Source: Pseudomonadota bacterium
Lineage (GTDB): Bacteria; Pseudomonadota; Gammaproteobacteria; Burkholderiales; Burkholderiaceae_C
Reading direction: 5' to 3'
NCBI GenBank assembly: GCA_023387335.1
Contig: JAEWIF010000048.1
Coordinates: forward strand, 95,307 to 159,306
Length of the DNA stretch: 64,000 bases
In this document: positions 21,601 to 29,383 of the stretch, one piece after another
How positions within the stretch are numbered: position 1 is the stretch's first letter
How the letters are laid out: each line of letters opens with the position of its first letter
The notes under the pieces: model-generated
The model's input: the letters and a program-made list of their open reading frames with translations, nothing else
What the model was told of the DNA's origin: nothing
Databases searched by the model: none
Position numbers and translations under genes: made by a program

Positions 21601-21934
21601 GCAGGCCGCGCTGGAAGCGGCGCGGCTGCGGCTGCGGCCGATCCTGATGACGTCGCTGGCGTTCGTGATGGGCGTGCTGCCGCTGGTGCTGTCCAGCGGG
21701 GCCGGCTCGGAGATGCGCCAGGCCATGGGCGTGGCGGTGTTCGCGGGAATGATCGGCGTCACGGCCTTCGGCCTGTTCCTCACGCCGGTCTTCTACGTGG
21801 CGCTGCGCCGCCTCGCGGGCAACCGTCCGCTGCGGCAGCACCAGCCGTCCACCCACGTCGACATCCCCGCGCCGGCGACGTCCGGTGGCGGTGGCACGGT
21901 GCGCCCGCTGCCCGCGGCACCGCACCAGGAATGA
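18698..21934 (+). CDS. RND multidrug efflux permease (HAE1 family, MexF/BepE-like)
   Basis: A 1078-residue proton-driven inner-membrane transporter. The opening NFSRFFIDRPIFAGVLSVLIFLSGLIALRGLP is typical of HAE1 pumps. The proton-relay aspartates are visible in the fourth membrane helix (GIVVDDAIVVVENVERN), and the second repeat begins near residue 540. Large periplasmic loops lie at about 40-335 and 565-870. Length is normal for MexF/AcrB. It follows the adaptor gene and overlaps the possible upstream start of the outer-membrane factor. Substrates cannot be deduced. Confidence 0.95.
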   Translation: MNFSRFFIDRPIFAGVLSVLIFLSGLIALRGLPISEYPEVVPPTVVVRANYPGANPKVIAETVATPLEEAINGVEGMLYMSSQATTDGLLTLNVTFRLGTDPDKAQQLVQNRVSQAEPRLPEEVRRLGLSTVKSSPDITMVVHLVSPNGRYGMDYLRNYAVLNVKDRLARLNGVGQVGIWGGGEYAMRIWLDPQKVAQRGLSAGDVVRSVRGENVQAAAGVVGASPGLPGVDTQLSINAQGRLANEDEFGDIIVKTGPDGAVTRLRDVSRLELGAADYSLRSLLDNQPAVGIGVFQAPGSNALEISEQVRATMQEIAKTMPEGVEYRIAYDPTQFVRASIKSVVQTLLEAIALVVLVVILFLQTWRASIIPLLAVPVSVVGTFAVLHLLGFSINALSLFGLVLAIGIVVDDAIVVVENVERNIEAGLSPLQATYQAMREVSGPIIAIALVLVAVFVPLAFISGLTGQFYRQFAVTIAISTVISAINSLTLSPALAALLLRGHDAPKDALTRFMDRWLGWLFRGFNNAFGRGANAYGNGLKGVVGRKTLMLGLYLVLAAATLGLFKAVPGGFVPAQDKQYLIGFAQLPDGATLDRTEAVIRRMGEIAQQNPNVESTLAFPGLSINGFTNSSNSGIVFAMLKPFDQRKRDDQAGGAVAMQLNQAFGGIQDAFIVMFPPPPVQGIGTTGGFKLQLEDRASLGYDAMDGAVKAFMAKASQAPELAGLFTSWQVNVPQLWADIDRTKARQLGVPVQDIFDTMQIYLGSLYVNDFNKFGRTYSVRVQADAAYRARADDIGTLKVRASSGEMVPLSALMKVRESYGPERAMRYNGYLTADVNGGPAPGFSSHQAQAAIERIAAETLPPGIAFEWTDLTYQEILAGNSAVWVFPLAILLVFLVLAAQYESLTLPLSIILIVPMGLLAAMTGVWLSGGDNNMFTQIGLMVLVGLSAKNAILIVEFARELEFAGRTPVQAALEAARLRLRPILMTSLAFVMGVLPLVLSSGAGSEMRQAMGVAVFAGMIGVTAFGLFLTPVFYVALRRLAGNRPLRQHQPSTHVDIPAPATSGGGGTVRPLPAAPHQE

Positions 21935-21948
21935 ACCGGGAGACCGTC

Positions 21949-23370
21949 ATGAAGAAACTCAATCTGATCCCGCTGGTCGCCGCGCTGCTGCTGGCCGGCT
22001 GCGCCACCGCGCTGCCGCCGCTGCCGGAAGCCGCGCCGGTGCCGGCGCAGTTCAAGCAGGCCGACGGCGCGCGCTGGACCGTGGCCAGGCCGGCCGAAGC
22101 GCAGGACCGCGGCCAGTGGTGGAAGGCCTTCGGCGACGCGCAGCTCGATCGCCTGGTCGAGCAGGCCGGCGAGCGCAGCACCGCGCTGCAGGAAGCGGCC
22201 GCGCGACTGGCCCAGGCCCGCGCCCTGGTGCGCAGCGCCGAGGCCGACCGCAAGCCGCAGATCGGCGTGGGCGCGAGCGCGCTGCGCGGGGCCGGCGCCA
22301 ACACGCCGCAGGGCGCCACGCCCGCGACGCTGCTGCAGGCCGGCGCGAGCCTGTCGTACGAGCTCGACCTGTTCGGCCGCCTCTCGCGCGCGCAGCAGGC
22401 GGCGGCGCTGGATGCGCAGTCGCGCGAGGCACTGCTGCAGAGCACGCGCCTGCTGGTGCAGGCGGAGACGGCGCAGACCTACCTGTCGCTGCGCGCGCTC
22501 GACACCGAACGGGCGCTGGTGCGCGACACCGTGGCCGCCTACGCCGACACGCTGCGCCTGACCCAGCGCCGCCACCAGGCCGGCGATGTCGCCGAGCTCG
22601 ACGTGGTGCGCGTGCAGTCCGAGCTGGCCGGCAACGAAGCCGAGGCGCTGTCGCTCGATCGCCAGCGCGCGCAGCTGGAGAACGCGCTGGCCGTGCTGGT
22701 GGGCGAGAGCGCGTCGTCGTTCTCGCTGGCGCAGGCCGACTGGTCCACGGCGCTGCCGGTGGTGCCGCCGGGCGTGCCGGGAACGGTGCTCGCCCGCCGG
22801 CCCGACGTGGCCGCGGCGCAATCGGCGCTGCTGGCCGCGCAGGCCCGCGTGGGCGTGGCGCAGGCGGCCTGGTTCCCCAGCGTGGCGCTGACCGCCGACG
22901 GCGGCTTCGCCTCGCCCGAGCTGGGCGACCTCTTCAAGTGGTCGGCGCGGGCCTGGTCGGTCGGCGCGCTGCTGTCGCTGCCGATCTTCGACGGCGGCCG
23001 CCGCGAGTCGGCGGTGCAGTCGGCGCAGGCGCAGCTCGACGCGCAACTGGCGCTCTACCGCGGCCAGGTGCTGAACGCCTTCCGGGAAGTCGAGGACCAG
23101 CTGGCCGCGCTGCGGCTGCTGGACGAGCAGTCGCTGGCGCAGGGCCGCGCGGTCGATTCCGCGCGGCGCGCGAGCGCGATCTCGGAAACGCGCTACCGCA
23201 ACGGCCTGGTCAGCCAGCTCGAACTGCTGGACGCGCGCCGCAGCGAGCTGCGCAACCGCCGCCAGGCGCTGCAGGTGCGGTCGGCGCAGTACCAGGCCAC
23301 GGTGGGCCTGATCCGTGCGATCGGCGGCGGCTGGGACGCGGAGGGCGAGAAGAAGCTCGCGGCGCGCTAG
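21949..23370 (+). CDS. RND efflux outer-membrane factor lipoprotein (NodT/OprM family)
   Basis: A 473-residue outer-membrane channel subunit. The signal peptide ends in the lipobox LLLAGC (Cys at about residue 18), so it is a lipoprotein. The two outer-membrane-factor repeats are visible, with WWKAFGDAQLDRLVEQA near the start and LARRPDVAAAQSALLAAQARVG near residue 285. GGGAG lies six bases before the ATG at 21949; an ATG at 21931 overlapping the permease stop is a less likely start. It completes the tripartite pump. Its stop overlaps the stop of the convergent pseudokinase gene (CTAG). Confidence 0.94.
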   Translation: MKKLNLIPLVAALLLAGCATALPPLPEAAPVPAQFKQADGARWTVARPAEAQDRGQWWKAFGDAQLDRLVEQAGERSTALQEAAARLAQARALVRSAEADRKPQIGVGASALRGAGANTPQGATPATLLQAGASLSYELDLFGRLSRAQQAAALDAQSREALLQSTRLLVQAETAQTYLSLRALDTERALVRDTVAAYADTLRLTQRRHQAGDVAELDVVRVQSELAGNEAEALSLDRQRAQLENALAVLVGESASSFSLAQADWSTALPVVPPGVPGTVLARRPDVAAAQSALLAAQARVGVAQAAWFPSVALTADGGFASPELGDLFKWSARAWSVGALLSLPIFDGGRRESAVQSAQAQLDAQLALYRGQVLNAFREVEDQLAALRLLDEQSLAQGRAVDSARRASAISETRYRNGLVSQLELLDARRSELRNRRQALQVRSAQYQATVGLIRAIGGGWDAEGEKKLAAR

Positions 23371-24980
23371 GGGCCGTTGCGCTGGTTCAGCTTGTGCCTG
23401 ACGACGGCGTCGGCGTGCCAGCGCACGCACACCGGATGGCGGCGGTACTCGGAACTGGCGCACTCGTAGGCCACGCAGAGATCGCGCGCCATCGAGAACT
23501 CCTGGCGGCAAGAGTTGAGCGGCGAGGGGGAGGGCGGGGCGGCCATCACGGCGGTCGTGCGGGTCGGGCGCTCCGGCCGGTCGCGCTCCCGTTCGTTCCT
23601 GTCGCTCGCGACGACCGCGCGCTGCGGAGCGGACCGCTCGACGGTCTCGCGCGGACGCGGCGGCGGTTCGGAATCGCGCGGCGCTTCGATGGCCTCCGGC
23701 ACGATGATCTCGCGCACGCCCGATTCGGCGGGCCTCGCGACGGTCCGCTCCACCGCCTTGCGCGGGCGCGGTTCGGCCGGTCGGGTCTTCGCCGAAACAG
23801 GTGCGGGCGCGGGCGCGGGTTCCGTTTTCGCCTGCAGCTCGGGCTTCTTCGGTGCTTCGATCGAGGCCGCGGCGGGCACCGCCTGGACGGGCGGCAAGGC
23901 CGGCGGCGGCGCAGGTGCGGCGACCACGGGTGAAGGCGCGGGCGAGGGCGAGGGCCCGGAGGCCGCCGCACTCTGTGCCGGCGCCGCGGCCGGTCCGCGC
24001 ACGCTCTCCACGCCCACGAACAGCGCGCCCAGCACGACCGCGGTCCCGAGGCCCGCGACCAGCGCGATGCCGGCGCGCCGGCGGCGCACGGCTGCAGGTT
24101 CCTCGGGCTCCGTCTCATCGGGCTCCGCCGGAACATCCACGCGCGGCGGCGGTTCCGCGGCGGTGACGCGCTGCGTTCGCACCGGAACGAGCGCGCGCTC
24201 GGGCGGCGTGATGCCGAACGCGGCCTGCAGGGCAGCCGCCAGTTCGGCGGCGTTGCGATAGCGCGCTTCCGGGTTCTGCGCCTGCGCGCGTTCGAACACC
24301 GCATCCAGCGCGGCCGGCAGTTCGCGCCGCAAGGCGCGCGGCGGCCGCGGGGCCGAGTGCGCCTGGTAGGGCCAGGAGCCCGTGAGCAGTTCGTAGGCCA
24401 CCACCGCGGCCGAGTAGAGGTCCGCGCGGCAGTCCGCCGGCCGGCCGAGGATCTGCTCGGGCGCCATGTAGGCCGGCACGTCGAACACGCCGGGCCGGCG
24501 GTGGGCCGACGCCGCGGCGGCCACCCAGCCGAAGCCTTCGATCCTGAGCTGGCCGTTGCGGCCCATCAGCACGTGCTGCGGATTCAGCGCGGAGTGCACC
24601 TGGCCGCGTTCGTGCGCGGCGGCCAGGGCGGCCAGCAGTTGCAAGGCCAGCGACAAGCCCTGCAACGCGGGCAGCCGCCCCGCGCGCGCCAGGTACTGCG
24701 CCAGCGTCTCGCCTTCCACGAACGCGGTCGCGGCATACGCGGTGTCGCCGTCCCAGCCGAAATCGTGGAGCTCGACGATGCCCGGATGCTGCAGCCCGAC
24801 CGCTTCGAGGGCGGTGGTCGTCATGCGTTCGCGCTCGTCCGTCGCGAGCGCGGCGTCCACGGGCAGCAGCCGCACGGCCACGCGCTGCTGCGTTTCCGTG
24901 TCGACGGCCTCGTGGACGGTCGTGGTCCCTTCGGTGGAGACGACGCGCTGGAGCCGGTAACGTCCGATCCCGCCCGCCAT
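23367..24980 (-). CDS. Ser/Thr protein kinase-like membrane protein lacking catalytic residues (pseudokinase)
   Basis: A 537-residue protein with an N-terminal kinase fold (about 7-270), a membrane helix (about 303-322, AGIALVAGLGTAVVLGALFV), a Pro/Ala/Glu-rich periplasmic segment, and a C-terminal cysteine cluster (CRQEF, DLCVAYEC, HPVCVRW). Key residues are altered: the VAIK lysine is Arg37, HRD is His129-Ser130-Ala131, and DFG is Gly149-Phe-Gly. AYMAPEQI and DLYSAAVVAYELLTG keep the C-lobe pattern. It should therefore be a pseudokinase that binds partners or nucleotides without phosphotransfer. Its ATG overlaps the stop of a small upstream ORF. Confidence 0.85.
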   Translation of the reverse strand: MAGGIGRYRLQRVVSTEGTTTVHEAVDTETQQRVAVRLLPVDAALATDERERMTTTALEAVGLQHPGIVELHDFGWDGDTAYAATAFVEGETLAQYLARAGRLPALQGLSLALQLLAALAAAHERGQVHSALNPQHVLMGRNGQLRIEGFGWVAAAASAHRRPGVFDVPAYMAPEQILGRPADCRADLYSAAVVAYELLTGSWPYQAHSAPRPPRALRRELPAALDAVFERAQAQNPEARYRNAAELAAALQAAFGITPPERALVPVRTQRVTAAEPPPRVDVPAEPDETEPEEPAAVRRRRAGIALVAGLGTAVVLGALFVGVESVRGPAAAPAQSAAASGPSPSPAPSPVVAAPAPPPALPPVQAVPAAASIEAPKKPELQAKTEPAPAPAPVSAKTRPAEPRPRKAVERTVARPAESGVREIIVPEAIEAPRDSEPPPRPRETVERSAPQRAVVASDRNERERDRPERPTRTTAVMAAPPSPSPLNSCRQEFSMARDLCVAYECASSEYRRHPVCVRWHADAVVRHKLNQRNGP

Positions 24981-25171
24981 CAGCTCTTCTCCGGGCTCTC
25001 GGGCTTGACCGGCAGCTGGTAGCGGCGCTCCAGCATCTTCAGGCGCGACAGCGCGGAGGCCGCGCCGCGCCCCGACCGCTGCCGGTCACCGACGCGTTGC
25101 TGCGACCGCCTGTCTTCCGGCTCCGTCGGGCCGCCGTCCCCTTCCTTCCCATCGTTGACCTTGCGCTTCAT
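24980..25171 (-). CDS. Small charged ORF coupled to the pseudokinase gene
   Basis: A 63-residue, highly charged, Arg/Glu/Asp-rich ORF without hydrophobic segments. Its stop overlaps the pseudokinase start as ATGA, the classical translational-coupling arrangement, which is the main reason for calling it. The Shine-Dalgarno sequence before its ATG is poor. The C-terminus (SALSRLKMLERRYQLPVK) could form a short helix. Function unknown; it may assist expression of the pseudokinase or act with it. Confidence 0.5.
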   Translation of the reverse strand: MKRKVNDGKEGDGGPTEPEDRRSQQRVGDRQRSGRGAASALSRLKMLERRYQLPVKPESPEKS

Positions 25172-25242
25172 GGGAAGGCATGTTCATTTTTCCCATCGCC
25201 GCGCCGGGTAGGACAGCTGCCCACGTGCGTGTCGCCGAGCCG

Positions 25243-26355
25243 CTAGCGTTCGGCCACGAGGGGCGGCCCCAGCCGGTAACGGTCGAGCACCGCCATGTCG
25301 GGGTCCAGGCCCAGGCCGGCGCCGCTGGGCACGCGCACCATGCCGCCGCGCGGGCGCACCGCGTCGTGGTACGGGCTGGCTTCCAGCCTGCCGAAGAAGA
25401 GCTCGAACGGCACGCCGGGCGCGAGCGCGGCCGCCAGGTGCAGCGACGCGAGGTAGCCCGGGCCGAAGTAGAAGCAGTGCGGCACGTAGTCGACGCCGTG
25501 CGCGCGAGCCAGCACCACGGCCTGGCGAACGGCTTCGATGCCGCCGAACTTGATCACGCTGGGCTGGAGGATGTCGACGCCACCCGCGCCCAGCAGCGCC
25601 CGTGTCTCGTGCAGGCCCGCCAGGTTCTCGCCGGCGGCGATCGGGACCGTGGTGGAAGCGCGCACGCGTGCCAGGCCGTGGTGGTCGCCGGGCGGGAACA
25701 CCGGTTCTTCCAGCCAGGCGAGGCCGAGCTCTTCCAGCGCTCGGGCCCGCGCCACCGCTTCGCCGACCGACCACGGGCAGTTGGTGTCGAGCGCGATCCA
25801 GGTGGCCCCGCCCGCGGCGGAACGCGCCGCCCGCACCGCGGCGAGATCCACCTCGTGCAGCTTCAGGTGCCGGAAGCCCTCGGCCATCGCGCGCTCGGTC
25901 GCGGCGGCCACCAGCTTCGGTTCGGAATAGCGCAGCAGGCTGGCGTAGGCGCGCAGTTCGCGCGGCTGGCCGCCGAGCAGCGTCGCGATGGGCGTGGCGG
26001 CCAGCTTGCCCGCGATGTCCCAGAGCGCGATCTCCACCGCGGACAAGGCATGCATCGCCGCGCCCGTGGCGCCGTGCAGGTGAAGGCGGTGCGCCATGTC
26101 GTCCATGAGCGCATTGCGATCGTGGACGTCGCGTCCGAGCAGGGCCGGGCCGACCAGTTTCTCCAGCGCCATCGCCGTGACCGGGCAGGCCGCGTGGCCC
26201 CAGCCTTCGCCCCAGCCGTCCACGCCCTCGTCGGTCATCACCCGGACGAACAGCGAATCGACCGAGGTCCAGGCCATGCCGCCGAACGCGGTGGGCGCCG
26301 CGCCCATGTCGAACGGGACACGGATGAGGTGCACTTCGATTCGCGTGATCTTCAT
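25243..26355 (-). CDS. Mandelate racemase/muconate-lactonizing enzyme family protein
   Basis: A 370-residue enolase-superfamily enzyme that would abstract a proton alpha to a carboxylate using Mg2+. The capping-domain start (ITRIEVHLIRVPF) and barrel motifs are visible: HLKLHEVD, the metal-ligand strands WIALDTNCPWS and WLEEPVFPPGDHHG, AAGENLAG, and ILQPSVIKFGGI. The first barrel motif reads KLH rather than KxK, so the acid/base set differs from mandelate racemase and the substrate is not predictable. It is transcribed alone, leftward, divergent from the hemerythrin gene. Confidence 0.88.
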   Translation of the reverse strand: MKITRIEVHLIRVPFDMGAAPTAFGGMAWTSVDSLFVRVMTDEGVDGWGEGWGHAACPVTAMALEKLVGPALLGRDVHDRNALMDDMAHRLHLHGATGAAMHALSAVEIALWDIAGKLAATPIATLLGGQPRELRAYASLLRYSEPKLVAAATERAMAEGFRHLKLHEVDLAAVRAARSAAGGATWIALDTNCPWSVGEAVARARALEELGLAWLEEPVFPPGDHHGLARVRASTTVPIAAGENLAGLHETRALLGAGGVDILQPSVIKFGGIEAVRQAVVLARAHGVDYVPHCFYFGPGYLASLHLAAALAPGVPFELFFGRLEASPYHDAVRPRGGMVRVPSGAGLGLDPDMAVLDRYRLGPPLVAER

Positions 26356-26439
26356 GGCGCCTCCAGGCGGAGCCGGACCGGCGGCCACTGTCTGGCGCGG
26401 CCGCGCGGAAGTCAAGCCGACCGTGGGCGGAGCGGCCGT

Positions 26440-26453
26440 TTGATCTGGCGCAA
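26440..26453 (+). promoter_or_regulatory. Candidate FNR/Dnr-type site upstream of hemerythrin-nnrS
   Basis: TTGAT-CTGG-CGCAA matches the FNR consensus TTGAT-N4-ATCAA fully in the left half and 3 of 5 in the right half. It lies 34 bases before the hemerythrin start. NnrS genes are commonly controlled by FNR-family NO or oxygen sensors, which makes this site plausible. Confidence 0.5.
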
Positions 26454-26487
26454 ATCCCTGCCGTGGTCCTTGCACTACTTTCGCGCC

Positions 26488-27102
26488 ATGGACCCGCATG
26501 CCCCTCCGCCCGCCCGCGCATTGCAGCTGCTGCGCGACGAGCACAAAGCCGTGGCCGCCGTGCTGCGGTCGCTGCAGCTGATGATGGCCAACGGCCCCGG
26601 CGACGCGCCGATGCGTTTCTTCGACGTCGTGCGGGCGATGCTGTTCTACATCGACGAGTTCCCCGAGCGGCTGCACCATCCCAGCGAATCGAACGTGCTG
26701 TTCCCGCGCATCGCGCGGGCGCGGCCCGACGTGATGCCGGTGATCGCGCGCCTGGAGAAGGACCACGTGCAGGGCGAGTCGCGGGTGCGCGAGCTGCAGC
26801 ACCTGCTGCTGGCCTGGGAGCTGCTGGGCGAGAGCCGCCGCGAGGCGTTCGCACAGGCGCTGCAGGACTACGTCGAGTTCTACCTGCGGCACATGAAGCT
26901 GGAGGAGACGGAGATCCTGCCGGTGGCCGAGGCCTGCCTGTCCGGGCGCGACTGGGCCGAGATCGACGCGGAGTTCGTGGGCGGGCGCGATCCGCTGGCG
27001 TCCGGGATGCGCGACGAACGCTACGAGCGCCTCTTCACCCGCATCGTGCTGAACGCGCCCGCGCCGGTCGGCGTGGGGCCGGCGCTCGACGCGACGAGCT
27101 GA
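26488..27102 (+). CDS. Hemerythrin-domain protein
   Basis: A 204-residue hemerythrin HHE-domain protein expected to hold a non-heme diiron centre. Ligand-type residues are visible in LLRDEHKAV, ERLHHPSESNVLFP, LEKDHVQGE and FYLRHMKLEETEILP. Such proteins bind oxygen or protect against nitric oxide and reactive nitrogen. It is followed after 15 bases by nnrS and preceded by an FNR-like site, which supports a role in the nitrosative-stress or low-oxygen response. The start is set by the first ATG; the Shine-Dalgarno sequence is weak. Confidence 0.88.
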   Translation: MDPHAPPPARALQLLRDEHKAVAAVLRSLQLMMANGPGDAPMRFFDVVRAMLFYIDEFPERLHHPSESNVLFPRIARARPDVMPVIARLEKDHVQGESRVRELQHLLLAWELLGESRREAFAQALQDYVEFYLRHMKLEETEILPVAEACLSGRDWAEIDAEFVGGRDPLASGMRDERYERLFTRIVLNAPAPVGVGPALDATS

Positions 27103-27117
27103 ACGAACGGGAGCCCC

Positions 27118-28305
27118 ATGCCCAAGATCGAAGAACCCCTGCGCCGGCCCAACGCTTCGAGCGGCCATGCGCTCTGGCGGCTCGGATTCCGTCCCTTCTA
27201 CCTGGCCGCGGCGGTGTTCGCGGCGCTGTCGGTCGGCCTCTGGACCCTGCAGATGCAGGGCGTGCTGCCGCGCCCCTACCTGGCGGGGCCGGTGTGGCAT
27301 GCGCACGAGATGATCTTCGGGTTCGCGCTGGCGGTGATCGTGGGTTTCCTCTTCACGGCCGGCCACAACTGGACCCAGCAGCCCACGCCGACCGGCGGCT
27401 CGCTGGCAGCGCTGGTGGGGCTGTGGCTCGCGGGCCGGGTGCTCGTGCTGACGCCCTGGGGCTGGGCCGCGGCGCTGGCCAACGTGGCGTTCCCGCTCGC
27501 CGCCGCGGCGGCGCTGGCCGTGCCGCTGGCGCGGTCCGGCAATCGGCGCAACTACTTCTTCGTCGCGCTGCTGGTCGCCATCGGCGTCGCGTCGCTGCTG
27601 GTCCATCTCGGGCAGCTGGGCGTGATGGCCGCGCCGCCGTGGCTGGGCATCCAGGCGGCGCTGGACATGCTGCTGTTCATCCTGGCCGTGATGGGCGGGC
27701 GGGTGATCCCGATGTTCACCAACAACGGCGTTCGCGGCGCCGATGCGCGCCGCGACCCGTGGGTGGACCGGCTGGCGCTGGGCTCGGTGCTCGCGCTGCT
27801 GGCCGCCGACCTGTTCTCGCTGCGCGCGGTGGACGTCGCCGGCATCGCCACGATCGCGGCGCTGGCCCACGCGGTGCGGCTGCTGCTCTGGCAGCCGTGG
27901 CGCACCGCCCGCGTGCCGCTGGTGTGGGTGCTGCACCTGGCCTACGCCTGGATCCCGGTCCACCTGGCGCTGCGGGCGCTGGCCGCGGCCGGCGTGGTGT
28001 CGTCGTCGCTGTCCGTGCATGCGCTCACCGCGGGCGCGCTCGGCGGCCTGGTCATCGGCATGATGACCCGCACCTCGCGCGGCCACACGGCGCGGCCGCT
28101 CAAGGCCGATCGCTGGGATGTCGCGTGCTACGCGCTGGTGGCCTTGGCGGCCTTGCTGCGCGTGGCCGTGCCGCTGGCGCTGCCGGCCGCGTACGCGGCG
28201 GCGCTGGCGCTCTCGGGTCTGGCGTGGAGCCTGGCGTTCGCGCTGTTCGCGGTGCGGTACGGGTCCTGGCTCGCGCGCGTGCGCGTGGACGGGCGGCCCG
28301 GGTAA
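27118..28305 (+). CDS. nnrS: NnrS family membrane protein
   Basis: A 395-residue protein with about twelve hydrophobic helices. NnrS signatures are clear: LWRLGFRPFYLAAAVFA at the start, WHAHEMIFGF (likely heme/copper-binding histidines), GHNWTQQPTPTG, GGRVIPMFTNNG and MMTRTSRGHTARPL. NnrS proteins accompany denitrification genes and relieve NO stress. It forms a two-gene operon with the hemerythrin gene. No nitrite or NO reductase genes lie in this window. Confidence 0.94.
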   Translation: MPKIEEPLRRPNASSGHALWRLGFRPFYLAAAVFAALSVGLWTLQMQGVLPRPYLAGPVWHAHEMIFGFALAVIVGFLFTAGHNWTQQPTPTGGSLAALVGLWLAGRVLVLTPWGWAAALANVAFPLAAAAALAVPLARSGNRRNYFFVALLVAIGVASLLVHLGQLGVMAAPPWLGIQAALDMLLFILAVMGGRVIPMFTNNGVRGADARRDPWVDRLALGSVLALLAADLFSLRAVDVAGIATIAALAHAVRLLLWQPWRTARVPLVWVLHLAYAWIPVHLALRALAAAGVVSSSLSVHALTAGALGGLVIGMMTRTSRGHTARPLKADRWDVACYALVALAALLRVAVPLALPAAYAAALALSGLAWSLAFALFAVRYGSWLARVRVDGRPG

Positions 28306-28312
28306 TCCGGTT

Positions 28313-28383
28313 CGTCATCCCCGCGGACGCGGGGATCCAGAGCTTCTCCGCTTGGTCAGCGCAGTCCCGCGGGAATGACGGGA
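28313..28383. repeat. REP-like palindromic element between nnrS and the methyltransferase gene
   Basis: The ends are inversely related: CGTCATCCCCGCGG at the left and CCGCGGGAATGACGG at the right. An inner hairpin is formed by CCCCGCGGACGCGGGG. This is the common form of repetitive extragenic palindromes in proteobacteria. It lies between convergent genes, where it may also end transcription. Confidence 0.55.
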
Positions 28384-28384
28384 T

Positions 28385-29200
28385 TCAGGCGACCTCGACC
28401 GTCACCCGCAGGAACGTCGCCGGGATGATCGTGCGGCCGGGTTCGCTGCTGCGGTTCTGGCGCTCGAACAGTTCCACCAGCTCTTTGCGCAGCGCCTCCT
28501 CGCGGCCGTTCTTCGCGGCGGCGTCGAAGGCGTTCATGGTCGGCCCGTAGTAGGTGCGGAACAGGTCCACGAACTCCGCGGGCTTGCCCGGGAAATCGAA
28601 GGTGTAGGTGTCCCTGTCGCAGCGGATGCGCTCGGCGGGCACGCCGGCCGCGCCGAACCGTTCGGCGACGTTGCTCTCCACGCCCCACGTCATCGGGCTG
28701 ACGAAGCCCTCGGGCGGCGGGGGCGAGTAGCTCGAGCTGATCTTGAGGATCTGCGCGACCAGCGTCGGGTCGTTGGGGATCCAGTTGCCCATCACGATGC
28801 GCCCGCCCGGCTTGGTGACGCGAACCATTTCCTTGGCGACGTCGGCCGGCTTGGGCGCGAACATCGCGCCGAAGATGCTGACCACGCGGTCGAACGACTT
28901 GTTCTCGATGCCCGACAGGTTGCTCGCGTCGCCCTCGACGAAGCGGATGTTCGACACCCCGGCCTCGCGCGCACGCTGGTTGCCCGCCTGCACCAGGTTG
29001 GCGGCGATGTCCACGCCCAGCACTTCGGCGCCCAGGTTGGCGGCGGGCAGGGCGGTGGTGCCGTCGCCGCAGCCGAGGTCCAGCACCTTCATGCCGGGCT
29101 GGATGCCGACCGACTGGACCAGCGCCGCGCCGCTCTGGCGCATGGTGGCCGCGATGCGCGTGAAGTCTCCCTTTTCCCAGAGTGCCTTGTTCGGATTCAT
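28385..29200 (-). CDS. Class I SAM-dependent methyltransferase
   Basis: A 271-residue methyltransferase with the SAM-binding motif VLDLGCGDGTTALPAA (about 40-55), an acidic strand end VLGVDIA, and motif VTKPGGRIVMGNW. The fold resembles UbiE-type enzymes, but adjacent genes give no hint of the acceptor. It also carries a SSSYSPPPPEGF segment before the C-terminal domain, usual in a large family annotated simply as methyltransferase. It stands alone, leftward. Confidence 0.87.
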   Translation of the reverse strand: MNPNKALWEKGDFTRIAATMRQSGAALVQSVGIQPGMKVLDLGCGDGTTALPAANLGAEVLGVDIAANLVQAGNQRAREAGVSNIRFVEGDASNLSGIENKSFDRVVSIFGAMFAPKPADVAKEMVRVTKPGGRIVMGNWIPNDPTLVAQILKISSSYSPPPPEGFVSPMTWGVESNVAERFGAAGVPAERIRCDRDTYTFDFPGKPAEFVDLFRTYYGPTMNAFDAAAKNGREEALRKELVELFERQNRSSEPGRTIIPATFLRVTVEVA

Positions 29201-29383
29201 AGGTTCGGTGCTCCTCGTGAAGGGTGGGCCGGGACGATCCCGGCCTTGGCCCGGGCGTGGACGCTACGCCGGACGGCGCGGCTTGTCTGCTGCGATTTGC
29301 GGCTGAGTTGCCCGCGAGCGCCGGTCGAGTTGGCACGCGCGCCGCCAGGACGAGAATGACGCGGTACGCATCGGAGGGCCACC

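Noticed and set aside
18584..21925. A 1113-codon reverse frame opposite the RND permease
   Set aside because: Same reason: mirrored composition of the permease gene, no family motifs, and no ribosome-binding site.
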